A DNA stretch of 7,999 nt, from contig JAFZDG010000038.1 in the NCBI GenBank assembly GCA_017561285.1, positions 1 to 7,999 of the forward strand, written 5' to 3'. This document shows positions 1 to 6,739 of the stretch, in pieces. The translations under genes and the position numbers were made by a program. The stretch comes from Bacteroidaceae bacterium. Its GTDB lineage: Bacteria; Bacteroidota; Bacteroidia; Bacteroidales; Barnesiellaceae_A. The notes under the pieces were generated by a model, which had not been told where the DNA came from, searched no databases, and worked only from the letters and a program-made list of their open reading frames with translations. Within the stretch, counting starts at the first letter, position 1; each line of letters begins with the position of its first letter.

Positions 1-613
1 CCCCTATGTAATTATGGTTGTGGGTGTAAATGGTGTGGGTAAGACAACTACAATAGGTAAGTTGGCATATCAATACAAGAAGCAAGGCTACTCGGTATAT
101 CTGGGAGCTGCCGATACATTCCGCGCTGCGGCCGTTGAGCAATTGGTGGCATGGGGCGAGAGAGTAGGTGTGCCGGTGGTAAAACAAAAAATGGGCTCAG
201 ACCCGGCATCGGTAGCTTTCGACACTATAAGCTCGGCCAAAGCCAATAATGCCGATGTGGTAATTATTGATACAGCCGGTCGTTTGCACAATAAGATAGG
301 CTTGATGAATGAGCTTACCAAGATAAAAAATGTTATGGTCAAGGTGTTGCCCGATGCTCCTCATGAAGTAATGTTGGTGCTTGATGGCTCTACCGGACAA
401 AATGCCTTTGAGCAAGCCAAGCAGTTTACTGCTGCCACCGAAGTGAATGAGTTGGCTATTACCAAACTTGATGGTACAGCCAAAGGTGGTGTTGTAATTG
501 GTATATCGGATCAATTTAAAATACCCGTTAAATATATCGGATTGGGTGAGGGAATGGAGGACTTGCAAGTCTTTCGTCGTGCAGCCTTCGTAGATACACT
601 TTTCGGAGATTGA
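1..613 (+). CDS. ftsY: Signal recognition particle receptor FtsY, 3' part (5' end outside window)
   Basis: FtsY is the membrane-associated SRP receptor: a GTPase that pairs with Ffh so that ribosome-nascent chain complexes are handed to the Sec translocon. The reading frame is already open at base 2, so the ATG at 14 is internal and the N-terminal helical part is off the window. What remains is most of the NG-domain GTPase. The G1 P-loop GVNGVGKTTT is at 23-52, the DTFRAAA box starts at 113, the G3 DTAGR is at 269-283, the G4 TKLD is at 461-472, and the GLGEGMEDL closing motif starts at 539. The C-terminus (AFVDTLFGD) is that of a complete FtsY. The motif set and the ending distinguish it from Ffh, which would carry a methionine-rich M domain after the GTPase, and from FlhF. 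The TGA stop is one base ahead of the rimO ATG, so the two genes are surely co-transcribed. No frameshift or missing motif is visible. Confidence 0.97.
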   Translation, partial: PYVIMVVGVNGVGKTTTIGKLAYQYKKQGYSVYLGAADTFRAAAVEQLVAWGERVGVPVVKQKMGSDPASVAFDTISSAKANNADVVIIDTAGRLHNKIGLMNELTKIKNVMVKVLPDAPHEVMLVLDGSTGQNAFEQAKQFTAATEVNELAITKLDGTAKGGVVIGISDQFKIPVKYIGLGEGMEDLQVFRRAAFVDTLFGD

Positions 614-614
614 T

Positions 615-1910
615 ATGAAGCGCAATAGAGTAGATATAGTGTCGTTGGGTTGCTCCAAGAATCTTGTTGATTCGGAGCGTCTTATGCGTCGTTTTGCCGA
701 TGCCGGATACGATGTGTTTCATGATGCCGATCGCATTTCGGGCGAAATTGTTGTTGTGAATACTTGTGGCTTTATCGGTGATGCCAAAGAGGAGAGTATC
801 GAAATGATACTACAGCTTGCCGAGGCAAAGAAGCGTCGTCGCATAGGAAAACTCTTTGTGATGGGATGTCTTTCTGAACGTTATCGCCAAGAGCTTACCG
901 AAGAGATTCCTGAAGTGGATCGTTTTTATGGCAAGTTCGATTGGGATAGCCTCTTGTCTGATTTGGGCCATAGCGAGGTTACTTGCTCTACTGCTCGCAT
1001 TCTTACAACGCCTTCGCACTATGCCTATATCAAAATAGCCGAAGGATGTAATAGATTCTGTTCATATTGTGCCATACCTCTTATTACCGGTCGTTTCCAA
1101 TCGTATCCGATGGAGCAAATTCTCGATGAGGTGCGAGCTTTGGTAGCTGCGGGTGTCAAAGAATTCCAGATTATAGCGCAAGACCTTTCGTACTATGGAG
1201 AAGACCTCTATGGCGAGAACCGATTGGCACAATTGATAGATCGGATGGCTCAAATAGAGGGGGTAGAGTGGATTCGTCTGCACTATGCCTATCCGGCCGG
1301 ATTCCCATACGATCTGTTGCCTGTAATGGCACGTCACGATAATGTATGTAAATATCTCGACATAGCTTTACAGCACATAAGCGATAATATGCTCGACAAG
1401 ATGTTGCGCCATGTGACCAAGCAAGAGACTTACGACTTGCTGGCGCGCATTCGTCAAGAGGTGCCGGGCATACATCTGCGCACAACGCTTATGGTGGGAC
1501 ACCCCGGCGAAACGGAGGCCGACTTTGAGGAGTTGTTGCAGTTTGTTCGAGATGCTCGTTTTGAGCGTATGGGTGCGTTTGCCTATTGCGAGGAAGAGGG
1601 TACTTATGCTGCCCGACATTACACTGACGACATAACCGATGAAGTAAAGCAGCAACGTCTTGATAGCCTTATGGCTTTGCAAGAAGAGATTGCCGCTGAA
1701 ATAAATGCGACCAAACTTCATACAATACAACGTGTGTTGATAGACCGAGAAGAGGCTGATTACTATGTCGGTCGTACGCAATATGATTCGCCCGAGGTTG
1801 ACAATGAGGTGCTTATTGAAAAGAGCTGTCAACTCGAACTGGGTACATTCTGCGATGTTGAGATTGTAGAGGCTATGCCATTTGATTTGATAGCTCGTCT
1901 GTGCCAATAA
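615..1910 (+). CDS. rimO: Ribosomal protein S12 methylthiotransferase RimO (radical SAM)
   Basis: RimO adds a methylthio group to the beta-carbon of a conserved aspartate of ribosomal protein S12, using two [4Fe-4S] clusters and S-adenosylmethionine. The 431-residue protein has the three expected parts. The N-terminal UPF0004 domain carries the auxiliary-cluster cysteines C13 (VSLGCSKNLVDSERL), C51 (NTCGF) and C85 (MGCLSERY). The radical SAM core has the CxxxCxxC motif at C145, C149 and C152 (EGCNRFCSYCAIP). A C-terminal TRAM domain occupies roughly residues 365-431. The SLGCSKNLVDSE signature and the length favour RimO over its tRNA-modifying relatives MiaB and MtaB. The start at 615 lies one base after the ftsY stop, and the N-terminus then matches the family with no extension. 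The TAA stop is followed after one base by the menF ATG, so expression is probably linked to both neighbours. Nothing is truncated or missing. Confidence 0.96.
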   Translation: MKRNRVDIVSLGCSKNLVDSERLMRRFADAGYDVFHDADRISGEIVVVNTCGFIGDAKEESIEMILQLAEAKKRRRIGKLFVMGCLSERYRQELTEEIPEVDRFYGKFDWDSLLSDLGHSEVTCSTARILTTPSHYAYIKIAEGCNRFCSYCAIPLITGRFQSYPMEQILDEVRALVAAGVKEFQIIAQDLSYYGEDLYGENRLAQLIDRMAQIEGVEWIRLHYAYPAGFPYDLLPVMARHDNVCKYLDIALQHISDNMLDKMLRHVTKQETYDLLARIRQEVPGIHLRTTLMVGHPGETEADFEELLQFVRDARFERMGAFAYCEEEGTYAARHYTDDITDEVKQQRLDSLMALQEEIAAEINATKLHTIQRVLIDREEADYYVGRTQYDSPEVDNEVLIEKSCQLELGTFCDVEIVEAMPFDLIARLCQ

Positions 1911-1911
1911 G

Positions 1912-2988
1912 ATGAATCATTTCTCGCCATATTGCTCAGTAGTTGAAGCAAGTGAACTTATTGCTTGCTGTTTGGCGAAGAATATACCTTTTTATGCTTG
2001 TCGTTATCCCGATGAGGAAGATTGTTGTTTTGGTGCGCAAGTGAATAGCCATCCCGTTGCTCAAGTGACCGATGGGTTTAGAGTGGTACCCTTCAATGTC
2101 GATGGCGAGGATGCTCCTTTTACAATTGTTCCCGATACGTATCCGGCCGATAAAAGGTCGTTACAGGCATTGCCTGTGCGCGAGGTGAAAGAGAAGCATT
2201 TGCCGGGTGTCGATATTGACAAGAATACCTATTTGAACGATGTGCAGTCGGTTGTTGATGCTATGAAGAAAGACAAGGCTGTTTTTTCTAAGTTGGTATT
2301 TTCACGAACCATTACACGCTCTTGTGATACCGCATCTTTTTTGCCACAATATTTTGCCAGGCTGTGTACTCGCTATCCATCGGCCTATGTTTTTATGGTA
2401 TATAATCCCGGAGTATGTGGCTGGATGGGTGCTACCCCCGAGGTGTTATTATTGTCTCAACCGCAGGGTTATGCTACAATGGCATTGGCAGGTACGAGAG
2501 TTGCCGGGATATGTGAAGAGTGGGGTAGAAAAGAGATAGCCGAGCAACAATATGTGACACATTATATTGCCGAAAAATTGCAACAATGCGGCCTCGATAA
2601 TGTGACCACGCATACCTATACCAAGCAAGCTGCGCAGGTAGAGCATTTGTGTACTCACTTTGACATTGATGCTCGGCACGATGCTATGTTGCGCGACCGC
2701 TTGTTGTCCCATTTGCATCCTACGCCGGCTGTGGCCGGTGTGCCTATGCCTGAGGTTGTGAGTGCTATTGAAGGTGTTGAAAAACACTCTCGCCGATATT
2801 ATGGCGGTTACATAGGCGAGGCGTTACCCGATGGATGTTGTCGATTGTATGTCAATTTGCGCAGTATGGAGTTTACCTCCCATGCGGTGCGTCTTTATGT
2901 TGGTGGCGGACTTACGGCCGACTCGGTAGCACAAGATGAGTGGAACGAAACTTGTGCCAAATCGCAAACGTTGTTGTCGGCATTTTAG
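1912..2988 (+). CDS. menF: Isochorismate synthase (menaquinone pathway)
   Basis: This enzyme interconverts chorismate and isochorismate, the entry step of menaquinone (vitamin K2) synthesis, in the cytoplasm with Mg2+. The 358 residues match the C-terminal catalytic domain of the chorismate-utilising family. By comparison with MbtI and MenF, K127 (FSKLVFSR) is the likely base that activates water and E177 (GATPE) the general acid. Further marks are ALAGTR at 191-196, LHPTPAVAG at 268-276, the EGVEKHSRRYYGGYIG block near 287-302, and E343 and E346 (DEWNET), which are the usual metal-binding glutamates. It is shorter than the roughly 430-residue E. coli MenF because the N-terminal region is small. 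Family members include EntC-type siderophore and salicylate synthases, but the adjacent menD makes the menaquinone role by far the best reading. The ATG lies one base after the rimO stop, and no good upstream alternative start is present. Confidence 0.94.
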   Translation: MNHFSPYCSVVEASELIACCLAKNIPFYACRYPDEEDCCFGAQVNSHPVAQVTDGFRVVPFNVDGEDAPFTIVPDTYPADKRSLQALPVREVKEKHLPGVDIDKNTYLNDVQSVVDAMKKDKAVFSKLVFSRTITRSCDTASFLPQYFARLCTRYPSAYVFMVYNPGVCGWMGATPEVLLLSQPQGYATMALAGTRVAGICEEWGRKEIAEQQYVTHYIAEKLQQCGLDNVTTHTYTKQAAQVEHLCTHFDIDARHDAMLRDRLLSHLHPTPAVAGVPMPEVVSAIEGVEKHSRRYYGGYIGEALPDGCCRLYVNLRSMEFTSHAVRLYVGGGLTADSVAQDEWNETCAKSQTLLSAF

Positions 2989-3000
2989 TGATATATCGTT

Positions 3001-4683
3001 ATGGAAAATACTACATATACCGTATGCAGGCAGTTGGTGGCCCTTTGTGTATCGCATAGGGTGCGGCGCGTTGTATTGTCGCCGGGCTCTCGCAATGCTC
3101 CGTTGTTGGTGGCTTTTGCTCGCGAAAAAGCGATTGAACATCACGTGGTTGTAGATGAGCGTGTGGCTGGTTTTGTGGCCTTAGGTATGGCAATGCGTAG
3201 CAATGAACCGGTAGCTGTTGTGTGTACTTCGGGTACTGCATTACTCAATTATGCTCCGGCCGTAGCCGAAGCTTATTATCGCCATGTGCCACTTATCGTT
3301 ATTTCGGCCGATCGGCCCGATGAGTGGATAGACCAAGATGATAGTCAGACCATTCGTCAACAAGGGGCGCTTGGCAATTTTGTGAAGCAATCTTATCACA
3401 TACCTTCTCGTGAGGATGATACCGCGCTGTGGTATGCCCGTAGAATGATAAATGATGCTTTGTTGCAGGCTGTTGCGCCATGCAGTGGTCCGGTGCATAT
3501 CAATGTACCGTTGGGGGGTACACTATGTGCTGTTGCCGATGTGCCTTCAAGTACTCCTCGTAGGGTGGTTGATGTGCGCCCTATGCAAGTCTTGTCGCAA
3601 GCAGATGCTGCATATTTGGCATCGCATATATCTACTACCGAAAAGGTTATGGTATTGGTTACAATGCACCATCCTGCTCCCGAACTGCAAGAAGCATTGA
3701 GTCGTTTGGCGCAGTTGCCGCAAGTGGTTGTGCTCACCGAGAGCATTGCCAATATGCGTGACGATAACTTTATTCCTACCATAGACCGCGTACTTACAAC
3801 CATCGATAATAGCGAGAAAGAGAATTTTGCACCTCAGTTGCTCATTACGTTGGGTGGAGCGCCTGTGTCGCGTATGGTAAAAGAGTTTCTGCGACATTAT
3901 TCGCCGGCCGAGCATTGGCGCATAGGTTGTGAAAGCCATATTGTAGATACGATGCAGTCGCTTACTCGTAGGTTGATGGTTGATGCAACGGCTCTGATGA
4001 CGCAGATGGTGCCGCTTTGTACTCCTTGTTTGGCTACGTATGCGGCCTTGTGGAGTGAGCGAGAAGTGGTAGCTACGGCATTGCACAATCATATTGTCGA
4101 TGAAGCGCCGTGGTGTGACTTGGTGGCTTTCTCGCACATCCTTCCCGCAATCCCGGCGGGTAGTGTTCTTCATCTCTCCAATGGTACGACCATTCGGTAT
4201 GCGCAACTCTTCGATACGCCCCAAGTAGCCGCTTCGTACTGTAATAGAGGTGTCAGTGGTATTGATGGCAGTACATCTACGGCTTTAGGTGCTTCGTTGG
4301 TAGATGATTGTATGCATCTGCTCATTACCGGTGATATGAGTTTTGGTTATGATGCGGCAGCGTTGGCTACCCGTTTAGCATCGCCTCGTTTCAAAATCGT
4401 GGTGATGGATAACGGAGGCGGGGGCATTTTCCGCTTTATCAAAGGCCCTTCGGATTTGCCGGAGCTTGAAGAGTGCTTTGAGGTGCAGTACCGACAACCC
4501 ATAGAGGGCTATGCTCAATTGCACGGATTTAAATATTTTCATGCCGGTAGTGAGGCCGAATTGCAACGAGAGTTGCCTGTATTTTTTGCCGAAGATAACG
4601 CGCCGGCTATATTGGCAATAACCACTGCGCCCGAAGTAAATGCCTCGATACTGCGTCATTATATGCGTAGGGCGAGAGAATAA
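3001..4683 (+). CDS. menD: SEPHCHC synthase MenD (thiamine diphosphate enzyme)
   Basis: MenD joins isochorismate with the succinyl-semialdehyde unit made by decarboxylating 2-oxoglutarate, giving 2-succinyl-5-enolpyruvyl-6-hydroxy-3-cyclohexene-1-carboxylate, the second step to menaquinone. The 560-residue length is normal for the family. The N-terminal pyrimidine-binding domain shows SPGSRNAPL at 27-35 (substrate-binding S30 and R31), the catalytic glutamate E53 (VDERVAGF), TSGTA at 76-80 and ADRP at 103-106. The C-terminal diphosphate-binding domain shows NRGVSGIDGSTSTALG at 415-430, GDMSFGYDAAAL at 444-455 (Mg2+ ligand D445) and MDNGGGGIF at 469-477. The last motif reads DN where most members have NN, a conservative change discussed in the findings. 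The gene starts 12 bases after menF, so the enzyme receives its substrate from the product of the gene just upstream. The later genes menB, menC and menE are not in the window. Confidence 0.96.
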   Translation: MENTTYTVCRQLVALCVSHRVRRVVLSPGSRNAPLLVAFAREKAIEHHVVVDERVAGFVALGMAMRSNEPVAVVCTSGTALLNYAPAVAEAYYRHVPLIVISADRPDEWIDQDDSQTIRQQGALGNFVKQSYHIPSREDDTALWYARRMINDALLQAVAPCSGPVHINVPLGGTLCAVADVPSSTPRRVVDVRPMQVLSQADAAYLASHISTTEKVMVLVTMHHPAPELQEALSRLAQLPQVVVLTESIANMRDDNFIPTIDRVLTTIDNSEKENFAPQLLITLGGAPVSRMVKEFLRHYSPAEHWRIGCESHIVDTMQSLTRRLMVDATALMTQMVPLCTPCLATYAALWSEREVVATALHNHIVDEAPWCDLVAFSHILPAIPAGSVLHLSNGTTIRYAQLFDTPQVAASYCNRGVSGIDGSTSTALGASLVDDCMHLLITGDMSFGYDAAALATRLASPRFKIVVMDNGGGGIFRFIKGPSDLPELEECFEVQYRQPIEGYAQLHGFKYFHAGSEAELQRELPVFFAEDNAPAILAITTAPEVNASILRHYMRRARE

Positions 4684-4701
4684 ATAGCTAAGAGTAAATA
4701 G
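4681..4701. repeat. Direct repeat TAAATAG x2 ahead of the alkaline phosphatase gene
   Basis: TAAATAG occurs at 4681-4687 and again at 4695-4701, repeated every 14 bases. The first copy overlaps the menD stop codon. The repeat lies 23 to 43 bases upstream of the phosphatase ATG in a 40-base A/T-rich gap. The position would suit a regulator-binding site, but seven A/T-rich bases can recur by chance. The repeat is seen directly; any function is inference. Confidence 0.3.
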
Positions 4702-4723
4702 ACAAACCATAATATAAAATGTT

Positions 4724-6121
4724 ATGAAATCGATTAGAATTACATTGGTCCTTCTATTGTTGTCGATTGTTACAACAGTGTGTGCTGCTACTCCCAAGTA
4801 TATATTCTATTTTATAGGCGATGGAATGGGGTTGGGACAAGTTCAGGCTCTACGTACCTACTTCAAGACTATAGATGATGAGGCAGCTCCTTTGATGCAC
4901 TTCTATGATTTTCCTGTAGCGGGTATTGTTACTACCTATTCGGCCGATAGCGATGTTACCGACTCGGCAGCTGCCGGGACAGCGTTGGCGTGCGGTAGCA
5001 AAACACGCAATGGTATGATAGGTATGGATGCCGATACAGTGGCACTTACCTCTGTTGCCAAGCGAATGAAGGCTGCCGGAAGGGGTGTTGCTATTATGAG
5101 CAGTGTATGTATTGATGATGCAACACCGGCCGCATTTTATGCCTCTCGTCCATCGCGTGGCGACTATTATGAGATAGCACGTCAAGGTGCAGCATCGGGT
5201 TTCGATCTTTTGGCAGGGGCCTATTTTCGCGATCCTTATGGTATTAAAGCTCGTACGGCCGGCAATGTGTTTACCGAGTTTCAAGCCAATGGTTATACCA
5301 TTATGCGTGGTCGCAATGGATATAATATACCTCAAGATGCCCAACGAGTACTGTGGCTCGATAATGACAGTACGACCGAAAATTGTATTGGATATGCCGT
5401 AGATGGCGACAATGGTGATATGACACTCCCCGTAATGGTGCGCACCGGTATCGATTTTCTGTATAAAAAATATCCACGCGGTTTTTTTATGATGGCCGAA
5501 GGTGGTGCGATAGACCATATGGGACATGGTAACGATCCTGCCGGAGTATTGGGTGAGTTGCGTGAGTTTGATGCTGCCGTTCGTGAGGCTTATGAGTTCT
5601 ACAAGAAGCATCCTCGCGAAACACTTATCGTTATCACTGCCGATCACGAAACGGGTGGTCTGTCGATGGGTGCCGATGGTGTGTATGCAGTGGATATGAG
5701 TATTGTTGAGCCGGTGAATATCTCGAAAGGTGCATTTGCTCAGGAAATGCGCTCGTTGATGAATAAAAATGGTAAATCTACAACTTGGGAACAAGTCAAG
5801 TCTTTGATGGCGCAACACTTGGGCTTGGGTGCCGATGTGCCTTTGACTGCCGGTGAAGAGGGACATTTAATGATTCAATTCCAAAAAGTATTGGATAACC
5901 GCAGTGAGGATGTAAAGACGTTGTATCAGAATTTCGATGAGCTTACCGATGATATTTTTAAGCTCTTCTCGGCCAAGTGTCATTTTGGCTGGACAACAAC
6001 GGGGCACTCAGGCAACCCTGTGCCTATCTTTGCCATCGGAGCCGGAGCAGAGAAGTTCGATAATAGAGGTTGGATAGACAATACCCAAATTCCTTTGATG
6101 CTGAGAGGTATGGTAAAATGA
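4724..6121 (+). CDS. Secreted PhoA-type alkaline phosphatase
   Basis: This enzyme hydrolyses phosphate monoesters through a phosphoserine intermediate at a two-Zn/one-Mg site and probably scavenges phosphate in the periplasm. Residues 1-21 form a signal peptide: basic start, hydrophobic stretch ITLVLLLLSIVTTV, then a VCA-A type I cleavage site. The cysteine context is a poor lipobox, so a lipoprotein is unlikely. All active-site elements align with E. coli PhoA: D33 (IGDGMG), nucleophile S81 (TDSAAAGTA), D132 and T134 (DATPAAF), phosphate-binding R145, E259, D264 and H268 (EGGAIDHMGH), D307 and H308 (ADHETGG), and H428 (TGHSGNPVP). H265 takes the place of E. coli K328, as in many non-enterobacterial and animal enzymes. 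The 465-residue length is normal. It follows menD by 40 bases and may be read through from that operon or have its own promoter; no clear TAnnTTTG lies in the gap. Physiological substrate is not shown by the sequence. Confidence 0.95.
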   Translation: MKSIRITLVLLLLSIVTTVCAATPKYIFYFIGDGMGLGQVQALRTYFKTIDDEAAPLMHFYDFPVAGIVTTYSADSDVTDSAAAGTALACGSKTRNGMIGMDADTVALTSVAKRMKAAGRGVAIMSSVCIDDATPAAFYASRPSRGDYYEIARQGAASGFDLLAGAYFRDPYGIKARTAGNVFTEFQANGYTIMRGRNGYNIPQDAQRVLWLDNDSTTENCIGYAVDGDNGDMTLPVMVRTGIDFLYKKYPRGFFMMAEGGAIDHMGHGNDPAGVLGELREFDAAVREAYEFYKKHPRETLIVITADHETGGLSMGADGVYAVDMSIVEPVNISKGAFAQEMRSLMNKNGKSTTWEQVKSLMAQHLGLGADVPLTAGEEGHLMIQFQKVLDNRSEDVKTLYQNFDELTDDIFKLFSAKCHFGWTTTGHSGNPVPIFAIGAGAEKFDNRGWIDNTQIPLMLRGMVK

Positions 6122-6129
6122 TAATAATG

Positions 6130-6141
6130 CGGTGTAAACCG
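6130..6141 (+). other. Small hairpin just after the phosphatase stop
   Basis: CGGT (6130-6133) and ACCG (6138-6141) are perfect inverted arms around a GTAA loop, 9 bases after the stop codon. The stem is only 4 bp and has no T-run, so it is a weak candidate for a transcript-end or stability structure beside the stronger hairpin that follows. Confidence 0.2.
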
Positions 6142-6154
6142 TTGTAGATAGGAG

Positions 6155-6205
6155 TAGGCTGTAGCGTTATCTTTGTGATTATGATACAGCCTATTTTGTA
6201 TTTTA
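6155..6205 (+). terminator. Probable intrinsic terminator of the phosphatase transcript
   Basis: TAGGCTGTA at 6155-6163 is a perfect 9-bp inverted repeat of TACAGCCTA at 6185-6193. It is followed by the T-rich stretch TTTTGTATTTT. The position, 34 bases after the only stop codon that precedes a sizeable gap, supports termination of the ftsY-to-phosphatase transcription there. The 21-base loop is larger than in a classic terminator, and the T-run is interrupted, which lowers confidence. Confidence 0.55.
6168..6175 (+). promoter_or_regulatory. Possible second -7 promoter element (TATCTTTG)
   Basis: The octamer TATCTTTG fits the Bacteroidota -7 consensus TAnnTTTG exactly. A TTG at 6142-6144 could serve as the -33 box, but the 23-base gap is longer than the usual 19-21. 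The element lies inside the loop of the inverted repeat at 6155-6193. A promoter here would give the deaminase gene a leader of about 110 bases. It may be a chance match. Confidence 0.25.
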
Positions 6206-6248
6206 CATAAAAAGTGTTACGCATAGTGCTGTTGTTACAAAAATATAG

Positions 6249-6256
6249 TATTTTTG
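6249..6256 (+). promoter_or_regulatory. Likely promoter of the dCMP deaminase-protease unit (TATTTTTG)
   Basis: TATTTTTG matches the -7 consensus TAnnTTTG of the Bacteroidota primary sigma factor. It lies 39 bases upstream of the deaminase ATG, which would put the transcript start near 6261-6264 and leave a leader of about 33 bases. No good TTTG -33 box stands at the expected distance; the nearest TTG (6232-6234) is only 14 bases upstream. Its place between a probable terminator and the first gene of a new unit supports the call. Confidence 0.5.
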
Positions 6257-6295
6257 CATCTAATATGCCTTTTTATGCAGTAAAAGTTGTAAGAG

Positions 6296-6739
6296 ATGGA
6301 AGAAAATAACAAACAGCACTTGCTCGATGAGCGTTATTTGCGAATGGCTCGTATATGGGGCGAAAATTCCTATTGCAAGCGCCGTCAGGTGGGAGCGTTG
6401 ATTGTAAAAGAAAAGATGATAATCTCGGATGGTTTTAATGGTACTCCTTCGGGATTTGAAAATATATGTGAAGACGAAACAGGTCGTACAAAACCCTATG
6501 TGTTGCATGCCGAGGCCAATGCCATTACCAAAGTGGCTCGCAGCAACAACAGTAGTGAGGGCGCAACGTTGTATGTGACCTGCTCTCCTTGTATCGAATG
6601 TTCTAAACTGATTATCCAAGCAGGTATTCGGCGGGTGGTGTTTTCCGACTTGTATCACAACACCGATGGTGTTGAACTTTTGCAGCGTAATGGCATTGAA
6701 ATAGTACATCTAAGTGATCTTGATAAACAGACAAAATAA
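6296..6739 (+). CDS. Deoxycytidylate (dCMP) deaminase, ComEB family
   Basis: The protein belongs to the zinc-dependent cytidine/deoxycytidylate deaminase superfamily and most likely converts dCMP to dUMP, the substrate of thymidylate synthase. In its 147 residues the zinc site is complete: H71-A-E73 (VLHAEANAI), with E73 as proton shuttle, and C99/C102 in TCSPCIEC. The upstream blocks KRRQVGALIV (28-37) and SDGFNGTPSGFENICED (44-60) are those of dCMP deaminases rather than of tRNA adenosine deaminase TadA, RibD or free cytidine deaminase. The N-terminal DERYLRMARIWGENSYC is also typical. The Bacillus homologue is called ComEB because of its position in a competence operon, but nothing here suggests a DNA-uptake role. 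The gene starts a new unit after a 174-base gap containing a terminator and promoter candidate. No strong Shine-Dalgarno precedes the ATG. Its TAA shares its last base with the ATG of the protease gene. Confidence 0.93.
   Translation: MEENNKQHLLDERYLRMARIWGENSYCKRRQVGALIVKEKMIISDGFNGTPSGFENICEDETGRTKPYVLHAEANAITKVARSNNSSEGATLYVTCSPCIECSKLIIQAGIRRVVFSDLYHNTDGVELLQRNGIEIVHLSDLDKQTK

Noticed and set aside
14..16. ATG at 14 as the true start of ftsY
   Set aside because: The frame is open upstream to the window edge and the codons before the ATG (PYVI) continue the strand leading to the P-loop, so the start lies outside.
2539..2556. MenF lacking the histidine of the EH pair often seen after the LAGTR motif (reads EQQYV)
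   Set aside because: The residue after this glutamate varies in the family; the glutamate itself and the other metal ligands are present, so no defect is implied.
3547..4224. A 225-codon open frame on the - strand within menD
   Set aside because: MenD is continuous and complete on the + strand here, and the antisense product is a Cys/Arg/His-rich sequence without domains.
4781..4790. Cys20 of the phosphatase signal peptide as a lipoprotein attachment site
   Set aside because: The residues before it (TTV) do not fit a lipobox, which needs a small residue next to the cysteine; a type I cleavage after VCA fits better.
4850..5866. A 338-codon open frame on the - strand, antisense to the alkaline phosphatase gene
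   Set aside because: The + strand encodes a phosphatase with every active-site motif across this stretch. The antisense product is rich in His, Ile, Thr and Cys with no recognisable domain, which is what reverse reading of this codon usage gives.
6255..6279. Short TGCAT/ATGCA and GCAT/ATGC inverted repeats in the deaminase leader
   Set aside because: Arms of 4-5 bp in A/T-rich DNA are expected by chance, and no riboswitch-like conserved fold could be recognised.
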